Of a stretch of DNA of 64,000 nucleotides, positions 44,701 to 56,700 are shown one piece after another; the stretch's first letter is position 1, and every line of letters starts with the position of its first letter. Made by a program: the position numbers and the translations under genes. This stretch comes from Mermis nigrescens (lineage: Eukaryota; Nematoda; Enoplea; Mermithida; Mermithidae): positions 248,001 to 312,000 of the forward strand of contig JAVLUZ010000717.1 in the NCBI GenBank assembly GCA_036768485.1, read 5' to 3'. Under the pieces are notes generated by a model. The model saw nothing but the letters and a program-made list of their open reading frames with translations, ran no database searches and was not told the DNA's origin.

Positions 44701-47700
44701 AAAACTAGACTAACCATAATGTAATACTACAGTAGAAAAGTCGTGTGACCGACTAAAATTTTTGAAAATTATGATATAACTTTACAGTAAAACTTTACAC
44801 GCTCATCATACAGTGACTATTGCGCGAAAAAACAAAAAAATTGCACAAAATCATTTTTAATAATCCACCTTTTGAAAAAAAATCGCACAATACAGAAGTG
44901 TCCCGTCATATCTGTGGAGTGTCCAAGTATATTATAGCAACGCGCTAACGCGCTACGTATGATTTGTTAAAAATATGTACATAAGTCCTGTTGTTGGCAA
45001 GTACTGCTGCGGAAATTTTCGATCGAACGGGGTTGCCGCCTCCCCCTCGGCCGTAAAAAAATTTGAAAAGTAAGAATGCACGGAAAGATGGAAAAATTGC
45101 ATGTCTTTGACGTAAAATCTTCAGATTTTTGGGCGCTTCGCGCCAGATACGAAGTATTTCCCATAATTTTGGCTCAAGCGCTACCAAAAACGTCGCTTTT
45201 TATATCACTTTGACTATAAAAAAATCTTTGTTGAAAAGTTTGAACTTTATGATCGTAATGGATAGAATATGTCGAAAAACGTCGGAAAATGCGGTTTTTT
45301 GCGAGCTATCCCGACGAATTTCCCGACGTATAGACGAAGAAAATATCTGAAAATTTTTTCAGTTATTTTTATTTTAAATAAAAATTTTGGACAAAATTGA
45401 GATTATCTGGCGCATTTGTCTGATCTTTGTTTATATTTGTCCATCGTTTGACCATTTCTGCGCTTTTTCACGCGTGTTTCTGGCCTTAGAGATTTTTTCT
45501 TCCGTTTCAAGGCTGAACTATTGCTACAGTATCAACAAAAATACGCGCAGTTGACGCTGCGGCACGCCCAAGATTCTCAGTCGGCTGTTCAAGAATTTTT
45601 GCGACTTCGAGAATCGGAGTACGACGGTTTTACGTCGAGTAGTCAAAATAATCTGAGCACGAGACCCGATCCACCCTTCTCAACTTGTCGAACGGTCAGC
45701 AGCCAGACTAAAGAAAAGCTGAAGGTCAGCTGCTCTTCAAATCAAATAAACGTTTATACGTACATGTCAATTCTTTTACCCCTGAATTATATCGTCCGAT
45801 AATTACACTCCTAAAAATTACGTTCCACTTAAGTTGATACGCATTTTGACCGGTCAATGCGGGCTTAAAGGGCAAAGGCTCATGCGTGTTAAAGCGTACG
45901 GCTGTTTTGCCGAAAAATTCAGATTGTTAATCGAGCAATTTTGTTGCCAAAATTTAGACTGTGTTTTAATTTTTCGCCCTGGCTATCCGGAGCATAACAT
46001 TCTTCTTTCGTAACCTCAAACGGTTTTTATATACTGCCGAGTTTTCCTGAAATATAGCTTTTCAAAGCTTGCCGGGCTCACCGGGTCATACGTGTAACGG
46101 CTCGAAATTTCGGTTGGGGCCCGATCATATATCTAGGCGGGGGGTGGGGTTTAATCGAAATCTAATCTTTGGCCAAAAATGGCCAAAAGCCACAAATTTT
46201 CTGCAAAATGAGGGATTTAAAAAAGTTTACGATTTTGGTGGATGAGCCGAACAACCAGTTTCTAGGTGGAATTCCCGTATCCCCCGTAATGCGTATGCAT
46301 CCGGCTAAAAATTTATAATACGTTACGAGTTACGCTCAGCATGGAAATTCTGAGAGGTGCTGGAATTTTAAAGCGCCTTTTCGGGCTTAAAAATGCTGGA
46401 TACTGCGTCAAAAACAGCGCTTTCAGCGTTTCTGATGGTGTTTTATTCCTTTGGAGCATGAAAAGGTTGAAAAAATTTTCAAAAAATCAATAAATGAGTA
46501 TATGGCGCGGAGCGTTGAAAATTTGACGCTTTTGATCAAACAGATGCGCAAATCAGCACCATTTATACTAATTTTTTAAAACTTTAGAAAAATCTCGAAT
46601 TTTTTATTTGGTTGGTGTTGAAAAATTTTTGGGGTTCGAAATTCATCACGATAATGTATGGCGGTTATTACCATATACATCTTATTACTGTAACCGGGCA
46701 GGAAATGCTATATCACAAGCACAACAGACAGCACAACCGTTCGGGCGGCGACCGCGTCGCGTCGTCGGCGCTCTATTCGCCCTATCCACCGTCGTCGCGT
46801 CTCTTCGGCGGCGGCGATGACAACGAGTTGCGCAAGGCGACCAGCGAACCGAACCTTAAAATGCGCGGCGTTCAGGCACTGAGGGCCAAACTAATGCAGC
46901 GTCAGCGACTGGCGCGACAAAACGCCGGCGGCGGCGACGAAGCGACGTCGGCCGCGTTCGAATCGCCGACGCCGCCGCCGACGGCAGCTGCGTCGCGCGG
47001 CACCGCCGCCGCCGCAGATTTGGCGTCTTTGGTCGATCTTTCGTCGCTTTTCTTCGCCACGCCTTCTTTGCCTAACATGCTAAACATGGGCTTGGTAGGT
47101 TAAAAAATTTTATTCATTGCTTTTTTAGTAGTTAATAAAACTTTAATAAGGTTTCAGGATAAATCTACTATATATTTGTGAAAGTTTGTCTGTATGTTCG
47201 GGTTTGGCTCCGGCTCTATAAAACTTGGTGGGCTGACGTTTTGGCCTGAGCTCGGCCTACCGGCTGTGGGTGTAGTAGCGACATTTAAATTTCACCAACC
47301 CTACTCATGCACCTTGCACAGGGGCGAAGCGGGAGGCGTCCCTATGCTTAAGCATGGCTGATTTTGGGACATGGCCAATATTATGTGCCAAAACATGCAG
47401 TGATGTAAGATGGGAGATACCTCTGCTAGAACATATTAGTGATATAAGATATCACGAGATATATGACACCCTTTGCTACAACGAACAAAAAATTTTTAAA
47501 ACATCAAAAATATGGTTTGATCATAAAATTCTCCAAAACATCCCAAAACATCAAAAATATGGGTTTGATCGAAAAATTTTTTGAATATCCGAAAACATTG
47601 AAAATATGTTTTTGGCTAAAGAATTTACAAAACCATTCTGTAACGTCAAAAATATGGATATGATCAAAAAACTGGTTGAAAAGAACATTTAAAAAATTCA

Positions 47701-50700
47701 AAAAATTAAATATGGTTCTTACCAACAATTTTTTTCGAAATATCCCGAAAACATCAGAAGTCCCGAAAATAAAAAGTACACGAGACATCTCAATTACATA
47801 TAGCTCTCAGGCCTAAGTTCAGCCCGGGCAACGCCGGTCAGCTCAGTTAGTAAGTAATAATTTGATTATAATGAACAATTATTTTTCTTTCAGCCGTACC
47901 TACCACGGTTTTTGTATTCGGCGAAGATTTTTCAGATACGCAAAGATTTTTCGGGATCGTCTTGTACCTCTACAAAGATTTTTGGGAAGTCAAAAACTGT
48001 TAAAACATGTGAAATTGCCAAAAAAAATTTCGACGCTCCGCGGCGAACTCAATAATTGTCCATTCTGTATATCTTTATAATGGCAGAATTTGCGTTTGGA
48101 GAAGAGAATTATCAAATTTAGCGCTCCGCGCCGTTTTGAGGCATTTTTTTAGGATTTTTGCCATTAGAAACCCAGATATTGGCCGAAATACGCCACGAAA
48201 GGTCGAAAAACCCCGTCTTACCGTACTAAAAGCGCTAAAGCGTCATATTATAGTACCCAAAAAATTTGCACTTACAAAATGTACAAAGATGTTAGGGGGC
48301 CGCCTTTGAACACGTACAAAAAGGCCTCGGTACCTATTCGTGTCCGTATTTTTCAGATTCAGGATTTGTGTGACGGACGGGTGCTGGCTGCGAGTTATTC
48401 TGAATTTTTAAATGAAATAATTTTTATGTTATTCCGATATTTATTCGAGAATGGCGTTTTTTATCACTAAAAGATAGTAAATAGTATTTTTATCGACGTT
48501 GAAATTTCAAATTTTTATACGCCTTACAACGTTTTAAGGCCAGCTTTTTTGCAAAATTGCGTATTTTATATTTGCGGAAAGGCTGTACGACCATAGGTGG
48601 GCAGCACCGAAATTCTGGGGGTGAAAAAATTTCTAAAGGTCAAAAAATGGTCTTAAAAGTGGTCGTATGGCGGAAAAAACACCATTTTTCGACGTTTCTC
48701 ATCGAGCACTATCAAATGGTATCAAAAAATCGCTAAAAAAAGCAAAAAATATTCAAAATCCGAATTTTGGGGGTATTTAGATTTCTGGGGGGGGGGTATT
48801 TAAACTTCTGGGGAGTGCATACCCCCAAACCCCCCGACGCCCATAAGTTTGTACGACTCGAAAGTCTTTGTACATTTTGTATTTGAGAAATTTTTAATGC
48901 ACCGGTCAATATAGTATAGTCGGAGAGACGCCGAGTGGTTAACAGTTAAACCTACGAATCGCAAGGTTCTAGGTTCGAATCCACGTTGACGCAGTTCTTT
49001 TCGGCAGGCCAACCCAGCCTTTCATCCCTCCGGGGTCGATAAATGGGAAGCTGCACTTGTGTGGCGGATGGTTACAGCGTTCTGCGCAGTCACACTGGCC
49101 CCGTGACCCAGACTCGGTCTAATCAGACACGCTGGCCTAGGGCTGTGTATCGGGAAAAATAGGCACCCGCACCTACAGCAGAGGTGAATCAAGTAACTTC
49201 TTGCTACGGGATTTTACCATTTTACCAATATAGTATAGTATTGCGTCTGGCGTATACCTGGACTAGGTAGACGTAGCCGTAGGCGATAAAATTTGGGAAT
49301 GGTCGCGTATTAAGCCGTAGTCTTCGTTTTTTGTACTGGGTCTGCTCGCCTAAGCGCAAATATGATCCACGAAAGTCGGCGTACGTTCCGCAAGCTTAAA
49401 TTTTAGGGTCGTATAATATGGTACAGTAGCGCGTTATATGCGGTACGCCGCGTTTTTTAACCCTTACTAGCGAACTTTAGCCCAATTTATGGCTTTCTAG
49501 CGAAGCGAAATACAAAAATTTATCTATACGGAAAATGTTTTTATTTGTACCCTTTTTGCGAGTTTAATTTTCGGCCTTTTTTACCCTTTTTTACCAAATT
49601 TTTGAAAGCTCTTTTTCACGCCCCTATGCCCACGATTGATTTTGCACTAATTGGGATCTATTTTATTCGTAATCCATTTACGACGGGTTACGCTCGGAAT
49701 AATCTTTTCCAATATTTACAGTTCCGACCGCCCGCTCACCTGGGCAACTTTCCGCTGACGGCGGCGGCGGCCGCCGCCGCCGCCGCTTTTATGTCGACGC
49801 CCTATTTATCGTCGGTGGGAAGAGACGCGGCGGTGACGCCGTCGTCGTGGCCGCCCGACGCCGTCGCACGCGCGACGCCGGCCACGACGTTCGAGCAGCG
49901 ACGACAGTTTGCCGCCGCGGCCGCCGCCGGAGTCGATCAAAATCTGCCCTGCAACGTTCTGCACGCTCAAATTAGGTACATTTATTTTATTTTATCGCGT
50001 TTTTTATCAACCCTTCCGAAAATTGAAGTAAAATGTCGATAAATATAATGCAAATGTAACGGGTGGCGCCGCATACCTTCCGTTACGTGAGCAAAATTTT
50101 ACCCGCACCGGCTTCCCGGATCTTCCGCTCTGTATCGCGTGTGTAGTACTAACCGACTACTCGGGCTCTTGCTCACTTTCTGCGCTAATATTCGATATAG
50201 TTGAGAAACTATATAACATCAACCTCACGGGTTTAACTTCAAAGTATCAATTTCAAATTGTGTAGTAGCACCTCTGCTACACAAACATTGTCGGAGTGAT
50301 GTAGTCGTAAATGCTTTTGCGGCGTACGTGCGCCCGGGGGAGTGAGGGGTTATTACGCTTCGCCGACGGGTCAGCCGGACGTGTACCGTCCGGCGATTTT
50401 AAGCCGGCGGAACGATGTTTGACGTCAAAAGCAGTGAAAATGTTAAGAAATTTCCGGCCCCACGCGCCGAATTAATACTTTTATGTAGCTTTTTACTCAA
50501 AAATCGCCCAAAAGATCAATCTCTGTATTTTTTAGCGTTCAAAGCGGCGCAATGCGGTCAAAGTGGACTACGAATGCTTTAAAAATCCGACATTACCGCG
50601 ATAAAACCTTTTATATGCTATTTTGATCATTTTGGTCGATTAAGCAACAAAAAATTCTAAACATTAAATTTACTGTTTTGGACCTCTGGGATTTTACCCC

Positions 50701-53700
50701 CTCCTCCGCCGACCCCGACTTTGCGCACCTACGTTTTGCGGCAACTGTTGAATAACGAGCGCCTATGAAAATACCTCCATATGCGAATTTCACGCGAGTG
50801 CTACTCCTTTGTTCTCAACTTCTTTTATTTATTTTATTTATTTATCTATTTATCTTTATATTCGCTCCATTTAATTTTATCATTTTCCATTCTCGCTTGT
50901 CTTTCTTTCCTTAGTCCTTGTTCGTTGCGTCGTATTGACGCCTTCCTTCATATTATAAATATGCACCAAATTTCTAATGGTCCACCAACCTTCCGTTTCT
51001 GATCAAAATGGGCTGAAAAGGTGAACTTCTGCCCAAAAGTGCGAAGCCGTAGAAATTAGATTTTCGCGGGCGTTGAGGGCGGCCGATTCTGGCTCTGTCC
51101 CCTAATTTCCTCTTTACGCGGGCTAATATTGAATAAGAAAGTGAAAAATTGGAATACGTAAACTTTTACCGCTAAGAAAGGATCTACTTGCCCAGTGGTG
51201 GATCTCGGATTTTTCTAAGGGGGGGCGGTACCCCTAAGGGGGGGCGGAACCCTGACTTGGGCGGAAAAATTAGCCGTTTTAACCTAAAAATCGCTCAAAA
51301 ATGCTTAATTTTGCGCACTACTTTAGGCTAATAGGGGCGGCCGCCCCGCCCCCTTAAATCCGCCCCTATACGTGCCGCGTGTTCGCTTTCTCTGGTTTAA
51401 AATCAGTTTCGCGTTTACTCGCGTGAAGTAGTAATATCCGTTCGCTCAGTATGGTTTACGCATTATGATAGTTCGTGCGGCGGGGTGTATTTCGGAATCA
51501 TCGACTTAAAGTTGGTCGTCCCTATATCCTTGAAGCCAGAAAATTTGGGACCCCCTTGATCTTTGGAATTTTTTCAAGAAAATGCGTCTTTTGGCCAGTT
51601 TTAGGTTTTTTTGTCCTATTTTTAGCCATAAATTAGCGGTCGTTCACGCCTTCCCTCGAAAACAGCCGAGACCCTAACCCGTAATTTCGAGCCTTTAACC
51701 GTACGATATGATGCGACCGGTCGGTCGCGGTTTACGTATTTTTCGATTTTTTTTTGGTATTCGCGACCGCTTTCATTTTAGACGCTATACGCGGTATACG
51801 CGCTTAACGCCGAATTTTGAACTACGCCCGGGGCCTCCCCGGGATTTATTCTGTGTTTATTTTTGTACTTTTCGAAGGGATTTGGCGTTGAGGCGGAAAA
51901 GTTTGGTGACCGAGGAGACGGAGGACGACGTGAAGCGAGAGACGGTTGAAGAGCCGGCGCCGGTTCCGGCGCCGGCTGCCGTTTCGGCGTGGAAAAGAAC
52001 GGGTTTGGCTTACGACTCGGCCATGTGTCGTCACCAGTGCACGTGCGGCGACAACGGAAAACACGTGGAGCACGGCGGTCGCGTACAAAGCATCTGGGCC
52101 AGGCTGCAAGTACGCGCGAGAAAACGAGTGGCGTAACGTAATTTTTATCTAAAAAGCTTAAACTCGTTTCAATCTCTTCCAAGGCCCCCGTTTTTAAAAC
52201 TAATATAGCTTTAATTTTTATTACATTCTTGGCGTTTAAGATTTTCGCTCGTTTATCTTATTTCTTCCAAGTTTTTGCTTCCGCTTTATTTTTGTAGTTA
52301 TATTATCAGGAAACCGGTTTGGCCGACGAGTGCGAAAAAGTGCCGACCCGCAAGGCTCCTTTGGAGTATTTGCGCACGTGTCACTCGGCTAATTACTGTA
52401 CTTTTTTCGGCGTTTCTCCGACGGCTTGTCTCAGAATGGACGCCGCCGATTTGCCGCTGCGAAGTTTCGTTCAAGTAATCGCGGAACGTGACGTCATTTA
52501 CTAAATAATGAAATCGGCCGCTAGCTATTGCTTCGATTTATGTATTTCGCGTATACCTAAGTTTTGAGAATGGTTTCGAGAGATTTTTCGAAATTTCGAC
52601 CGATTCGATGTTTTTCGTCATATTATCCTATTCAAAATCTGTTAATTACCGTGATTTTCAGGAATGGCTCTTCGAAATTTCGTATTAAAGTAGTTTGCGT
52701 TTTTTATTTTTCCATATTTTCCCCGAGGTTTTTTTGCGTTTCTTTATTTTTTCAAAAATCTTATATTTTTTGAATGAAACGGGATTGTATTGATAAGGGT
52801 AGCACTATCCATTGGCATCAAAAAATCGCGAAAAAACGAAAAAAATATTTCAAGAATTGAATTGTGGGAGTGTTCGGTCTTTTGGGGGTTGCGTACCCCC
52901 CAAACCCCCTTTCGCCCACGTGTGTTCTAGACTCCCAGAATAGTAAGATGAGAAATTTTAGGGGGAAAATGAGGCACAATGAAGGCCAAAAATTGATGAA
53001 AAAATGAAAATTTTCTTTAAAAGTGCCTCAAATTGACCAAAAACTGTGTAATAGCGCGTTCATAATGCTATTTTAGCGCTTGCACCAGTTTTTGTATCAT
53101 TTTGGTCAAAAAAAGCTTAATTCTTGACCGTATTCGCAGACTGGCTGACCCCCCCCGATCGGCCGGCCAGGCTATGCATCAGTGGCCATAAGCTCCTTCC
53201 GTAGGCCGCGGAATATACTTCGATTTTTGCGTTGCTCAGAGAAAGTCTGATTTTTAGCAAATTCTAATGACTTTTTGCGCGCATAGGTAACTTTTTCCTA
53301 GTCCAATCCTTTTATCTCTTCAATAATTCGCTATTCCAAATTTATTTGTCATTTCTGTTCCATCAGAGCATTTTCATTGCTAGTTGAAATATCAGTGAGA
53401 AATATTTTTTTATATTTTTTTGTCAAAACTCATTAAAGGCCCGTTCACACGGTGGCAACTAGCGGCAACCGGCCACCTGGTGGCCGGTGGCTGGTTGCCG
53501 CAGGTTGCTAGCACAAAATGACACGGCAACCAGCCACCGGCAACCTGTTGGCCGGTGGCCGCAGGTTGCTAGCAGAAAATGACACGGCAACCAGGTTCTG
53601 GTGACCGGTGGCCGCTGGTTTCTAGACAAAATTACGCGGCAACCCGCAGAAACCTACCGTTTTGGTTGCCGCCGGTGCATCGAGCAATGCTCGATCTTTT

Positions 53701-56700
53701 GGTGGCAACCTGCTATTTTTAGCACACGCCTGCACTAGTTTACATTGCTATTGATTTTTCTGCGAGTGTTTATTCACAAAGTGGGAAGAAAATCAATAAT
53801 TATTTAGGTAGGTACTCTTTTTTAATTAAACTCAAATTATATATTTGATTCACTGGCAGCTTTAGAGTAGGGCGGAGTAGGATCGGCCGCCCCCTGTCGT
53901 CAAAAAATATTTGTGCGCAATTAAGAGTAGATGTGTACCTCCCATGATTTTAGCCATTTTTATCACAATTTTTCAAATTGTTAATAAATTTTAATGATAG
54001 TACTCATTAATGACATTACTGACTTTATTGGCATTCTTAATAACCTTAGTTTACGTCAGAAGAGTAGTTTTTGTACAGAACGAAGATTTTGTAGCTCCTA
54101 CAATGATTTCTCCTTTTTTCAGCGACTCGTGTTGATTTCTGCATAATTTTGCGAGTTTTTCATACAAAAAATTTGGAAAATTTTCAAAATTTTTACTTTT
54201 TTATTGCATCAGAAATAATTCTGCCTGTTAACAGACAGCAAAAAAACCGGTACTTAGCGCATAATATACGAATTTTCGGACGATGTTTGACACTTCTAGG
54301 TAAATTTTTGGTTTTGCCATCCCCTGTCAGAAAATCCTGGATCCGCCACTGATTTGATTTATGTGCTATGCTTGGTTGTCGCCTCTACTGAGTCTTCCTT
54401 CTTTTATTTCGATTATTGCCGAGTGTAGAAACGATTTTTGCACTAAAAAAGGTTCGATAAAAATTAAGATTAAAGAATGCATATCCTCCACTATCAATTC
54501 GGTAATAAGTTGATTAAAAGCCGTTTTTCTGCCGCTTTGCAATATAATTTTTAACCCATATCCGTCGTGATTTTGGATCATTTTCAAATAATTCATAATA
54601 GCCGTACAATAACAACGCCGCCTTCGCTTGAGCCATATCGTACTAAAATGACATACTTACACTACTCGCCATGAATGTTGACGCTCTAACATGCTGCAGA
54701 GGATGATGGAGCTTACTAAAGGATGTATTTTTAAAACATCGACAAGCTCTATCATCCTGTGAAGCATATTAGAGCGTCAACGTTCATGGCGAGCACTGTA
54801 CCTGTTCTCTGCAGGTTGCTTAGCTGAGTTGCCACCACCAGGTTGACACTCGTGCGAACGAAATTGCTGCCGGCAGCAACCGGCCGCCAGCCTCCAAGTT
54901 GCTGGCGGCTGCTAGTTGCCGCCATATTTTGCGCTAGCAACCTGCGGCAACCAGCTACCGGCCACCAGGTTGCCGCTAGTTGCCGCCGTATGAACGGGCC
55001 TTAAAGTCATAAATACGAATGAACATTTATTCAATCTAAAATACAATTTACTTATAGTTTCTATTTATTTTATATAAAAAATATATGCTGGTAAATATTT
55101 TTAACGCAGTTGCCTTGCGGCGGCATCGGCGTCGATTCGGACACGTATTTCAGCGACGCATTTACGCCAGCGGCGGTGCGCGCTGCCGTCGGCTGCGCCG
55201 TCGAGCTGTGCGTCGCCATCGTCGACGGCCGGCTCAACAACGGATTCGCCATCGTCCGGCCGCCGGGTCACCACGCTGAGCCGACGCAGGTCTTTACGCT
55301 TTACACTCATATTTGCGTTTGCATTGGCAGTACGCTTTACAATCATTTATAGTCATTGCCTCTAAAAAACCACTTTTCATGTTTTTTGCATATATTCATT
55401 GCGCAAGCACCCCACTCTAGAAATTTATATCATCAGAGCAATCTCCCGTCGATGCTCCATCTTTGGCCACTTAATTGATTCCATAGATCCCTTCAGTCTT
55501 GGAGAAAACGATCAAAGTCAAAAATAAAAAACACGCAAATTCCATTCCATTTAGGAGGTAAATAAAACCATGGGAACTAAAAACGAACTACCCCCAAAAT
55601 GTTATGCGAAGTGCGTGGTTTGCGGCGTAAATTAGTTAGTTGACCTTACATGATCATATTTTTTGAAATAAATTCATTTTCTCCGATATTTCCGTTCATT
55701 CTATCGCATTTATATAAAAATCAATAGTTTTTTCTGAATTTTATTTAAAGTTCTATAAATTTCACAAATAAAGTCTCCAAGTCATAAAAACAACTCTAGG
55801 TAAGTCTCTTCTACATCCTCTGCAAGAAATCAGTGCAAAATTACGCAACTTGATGAAAAGTAATTTTGTTGCTATGGCAACGTATACTTAGCATTGTTCT
55901 TTTTTTAGGTTACAGTGTTCTTTTAGGTTACAATCGAACTTTTTTGGCAGTTTTTAGGGTGATTCCCATTTTTTGTGAAAAATAAACATCGGGCATCATG
56001 TAAGGTGCTACTCGTACATACGAGGCACATTCCTGCTCAGTTTTGTAAAACTTGGCGCTGGTTGTTTTTTTAGGTTACAACTGGTTTTTTTGAAGGTATA
56101 CTGAAGCTATGTGGATGACACAGGACAACAAAATTTTTTTCCGATATTAGTCCGCAAGGGAGTCTAGTGTGAAAACATAAAAGATTCCAGCGAATATGAA
56201 TACGGGTAAATTTCATAAATTTAAGCTTGGTTTACGCTGACTTTTGTTTACACTTTATGTCATGTTTACTCATCCGATGGTTCAAAATAGCATAAAATGC
56301 AAAAATGTTGAGCACTCTTAAGCACGAGGAATAGCGATATTGTACAAATTTCCCTCATCGTATACGCGTAAAATGAAAGACGCGAGCTTGTATAGAACGT
56401 GACCTTAAGTTTAATCGTTTTCGGTGTAAAGTTCGAAGAGTGTAAAGAATTAACGACCATCTTCTGACAAAGATTAAGTTCCGATTCGCTAACTCTTAAA
56501 TAATAACGCTTTTCGATCGACTCGATAGATTAAATTAGGCAACGTTACGTTGAGCCGCGTAATGTACGTATTAAAGTCGTTTACACCGTAAAGGTTGATT
56601 TTCAGGCCCTCGGTTTTTGCTATTTCAACAACGTGGCCATCGCGGCCAAAATCGTGCGCCAAAAATTGGGCGCGACGAGCCGCGTGGCCATCGTCGACTG

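Larger units (their letters stand above)
53437..55001. mobile_element. PIF/Harbinger-like MITE with two nested MITEs
   Basis: The inverted ends are AGGCCCGTTCACACGG and the reverse of GCCGTATGAACGGGCCT, with a 3-bp TAA duplication at each side. Subterminal sequence is a dense array of GGCAACC/GGTTGCC and GGCCACC boxes on both sides. An H3 MITE (53851-54351) and an M3 MITE (54660-54798) are inserted. It occupies most of HDAC intron 6. Confidence 0.75.

Noticed and set aside
46902..47087. Minus-strand frame opposite HDAC exon 3, and similar ones opposite exons 5, 7 and 10
   Set aside because: Shadows of GC-rich coding exons; the plus frame has clear HDAC homology and splice phases.
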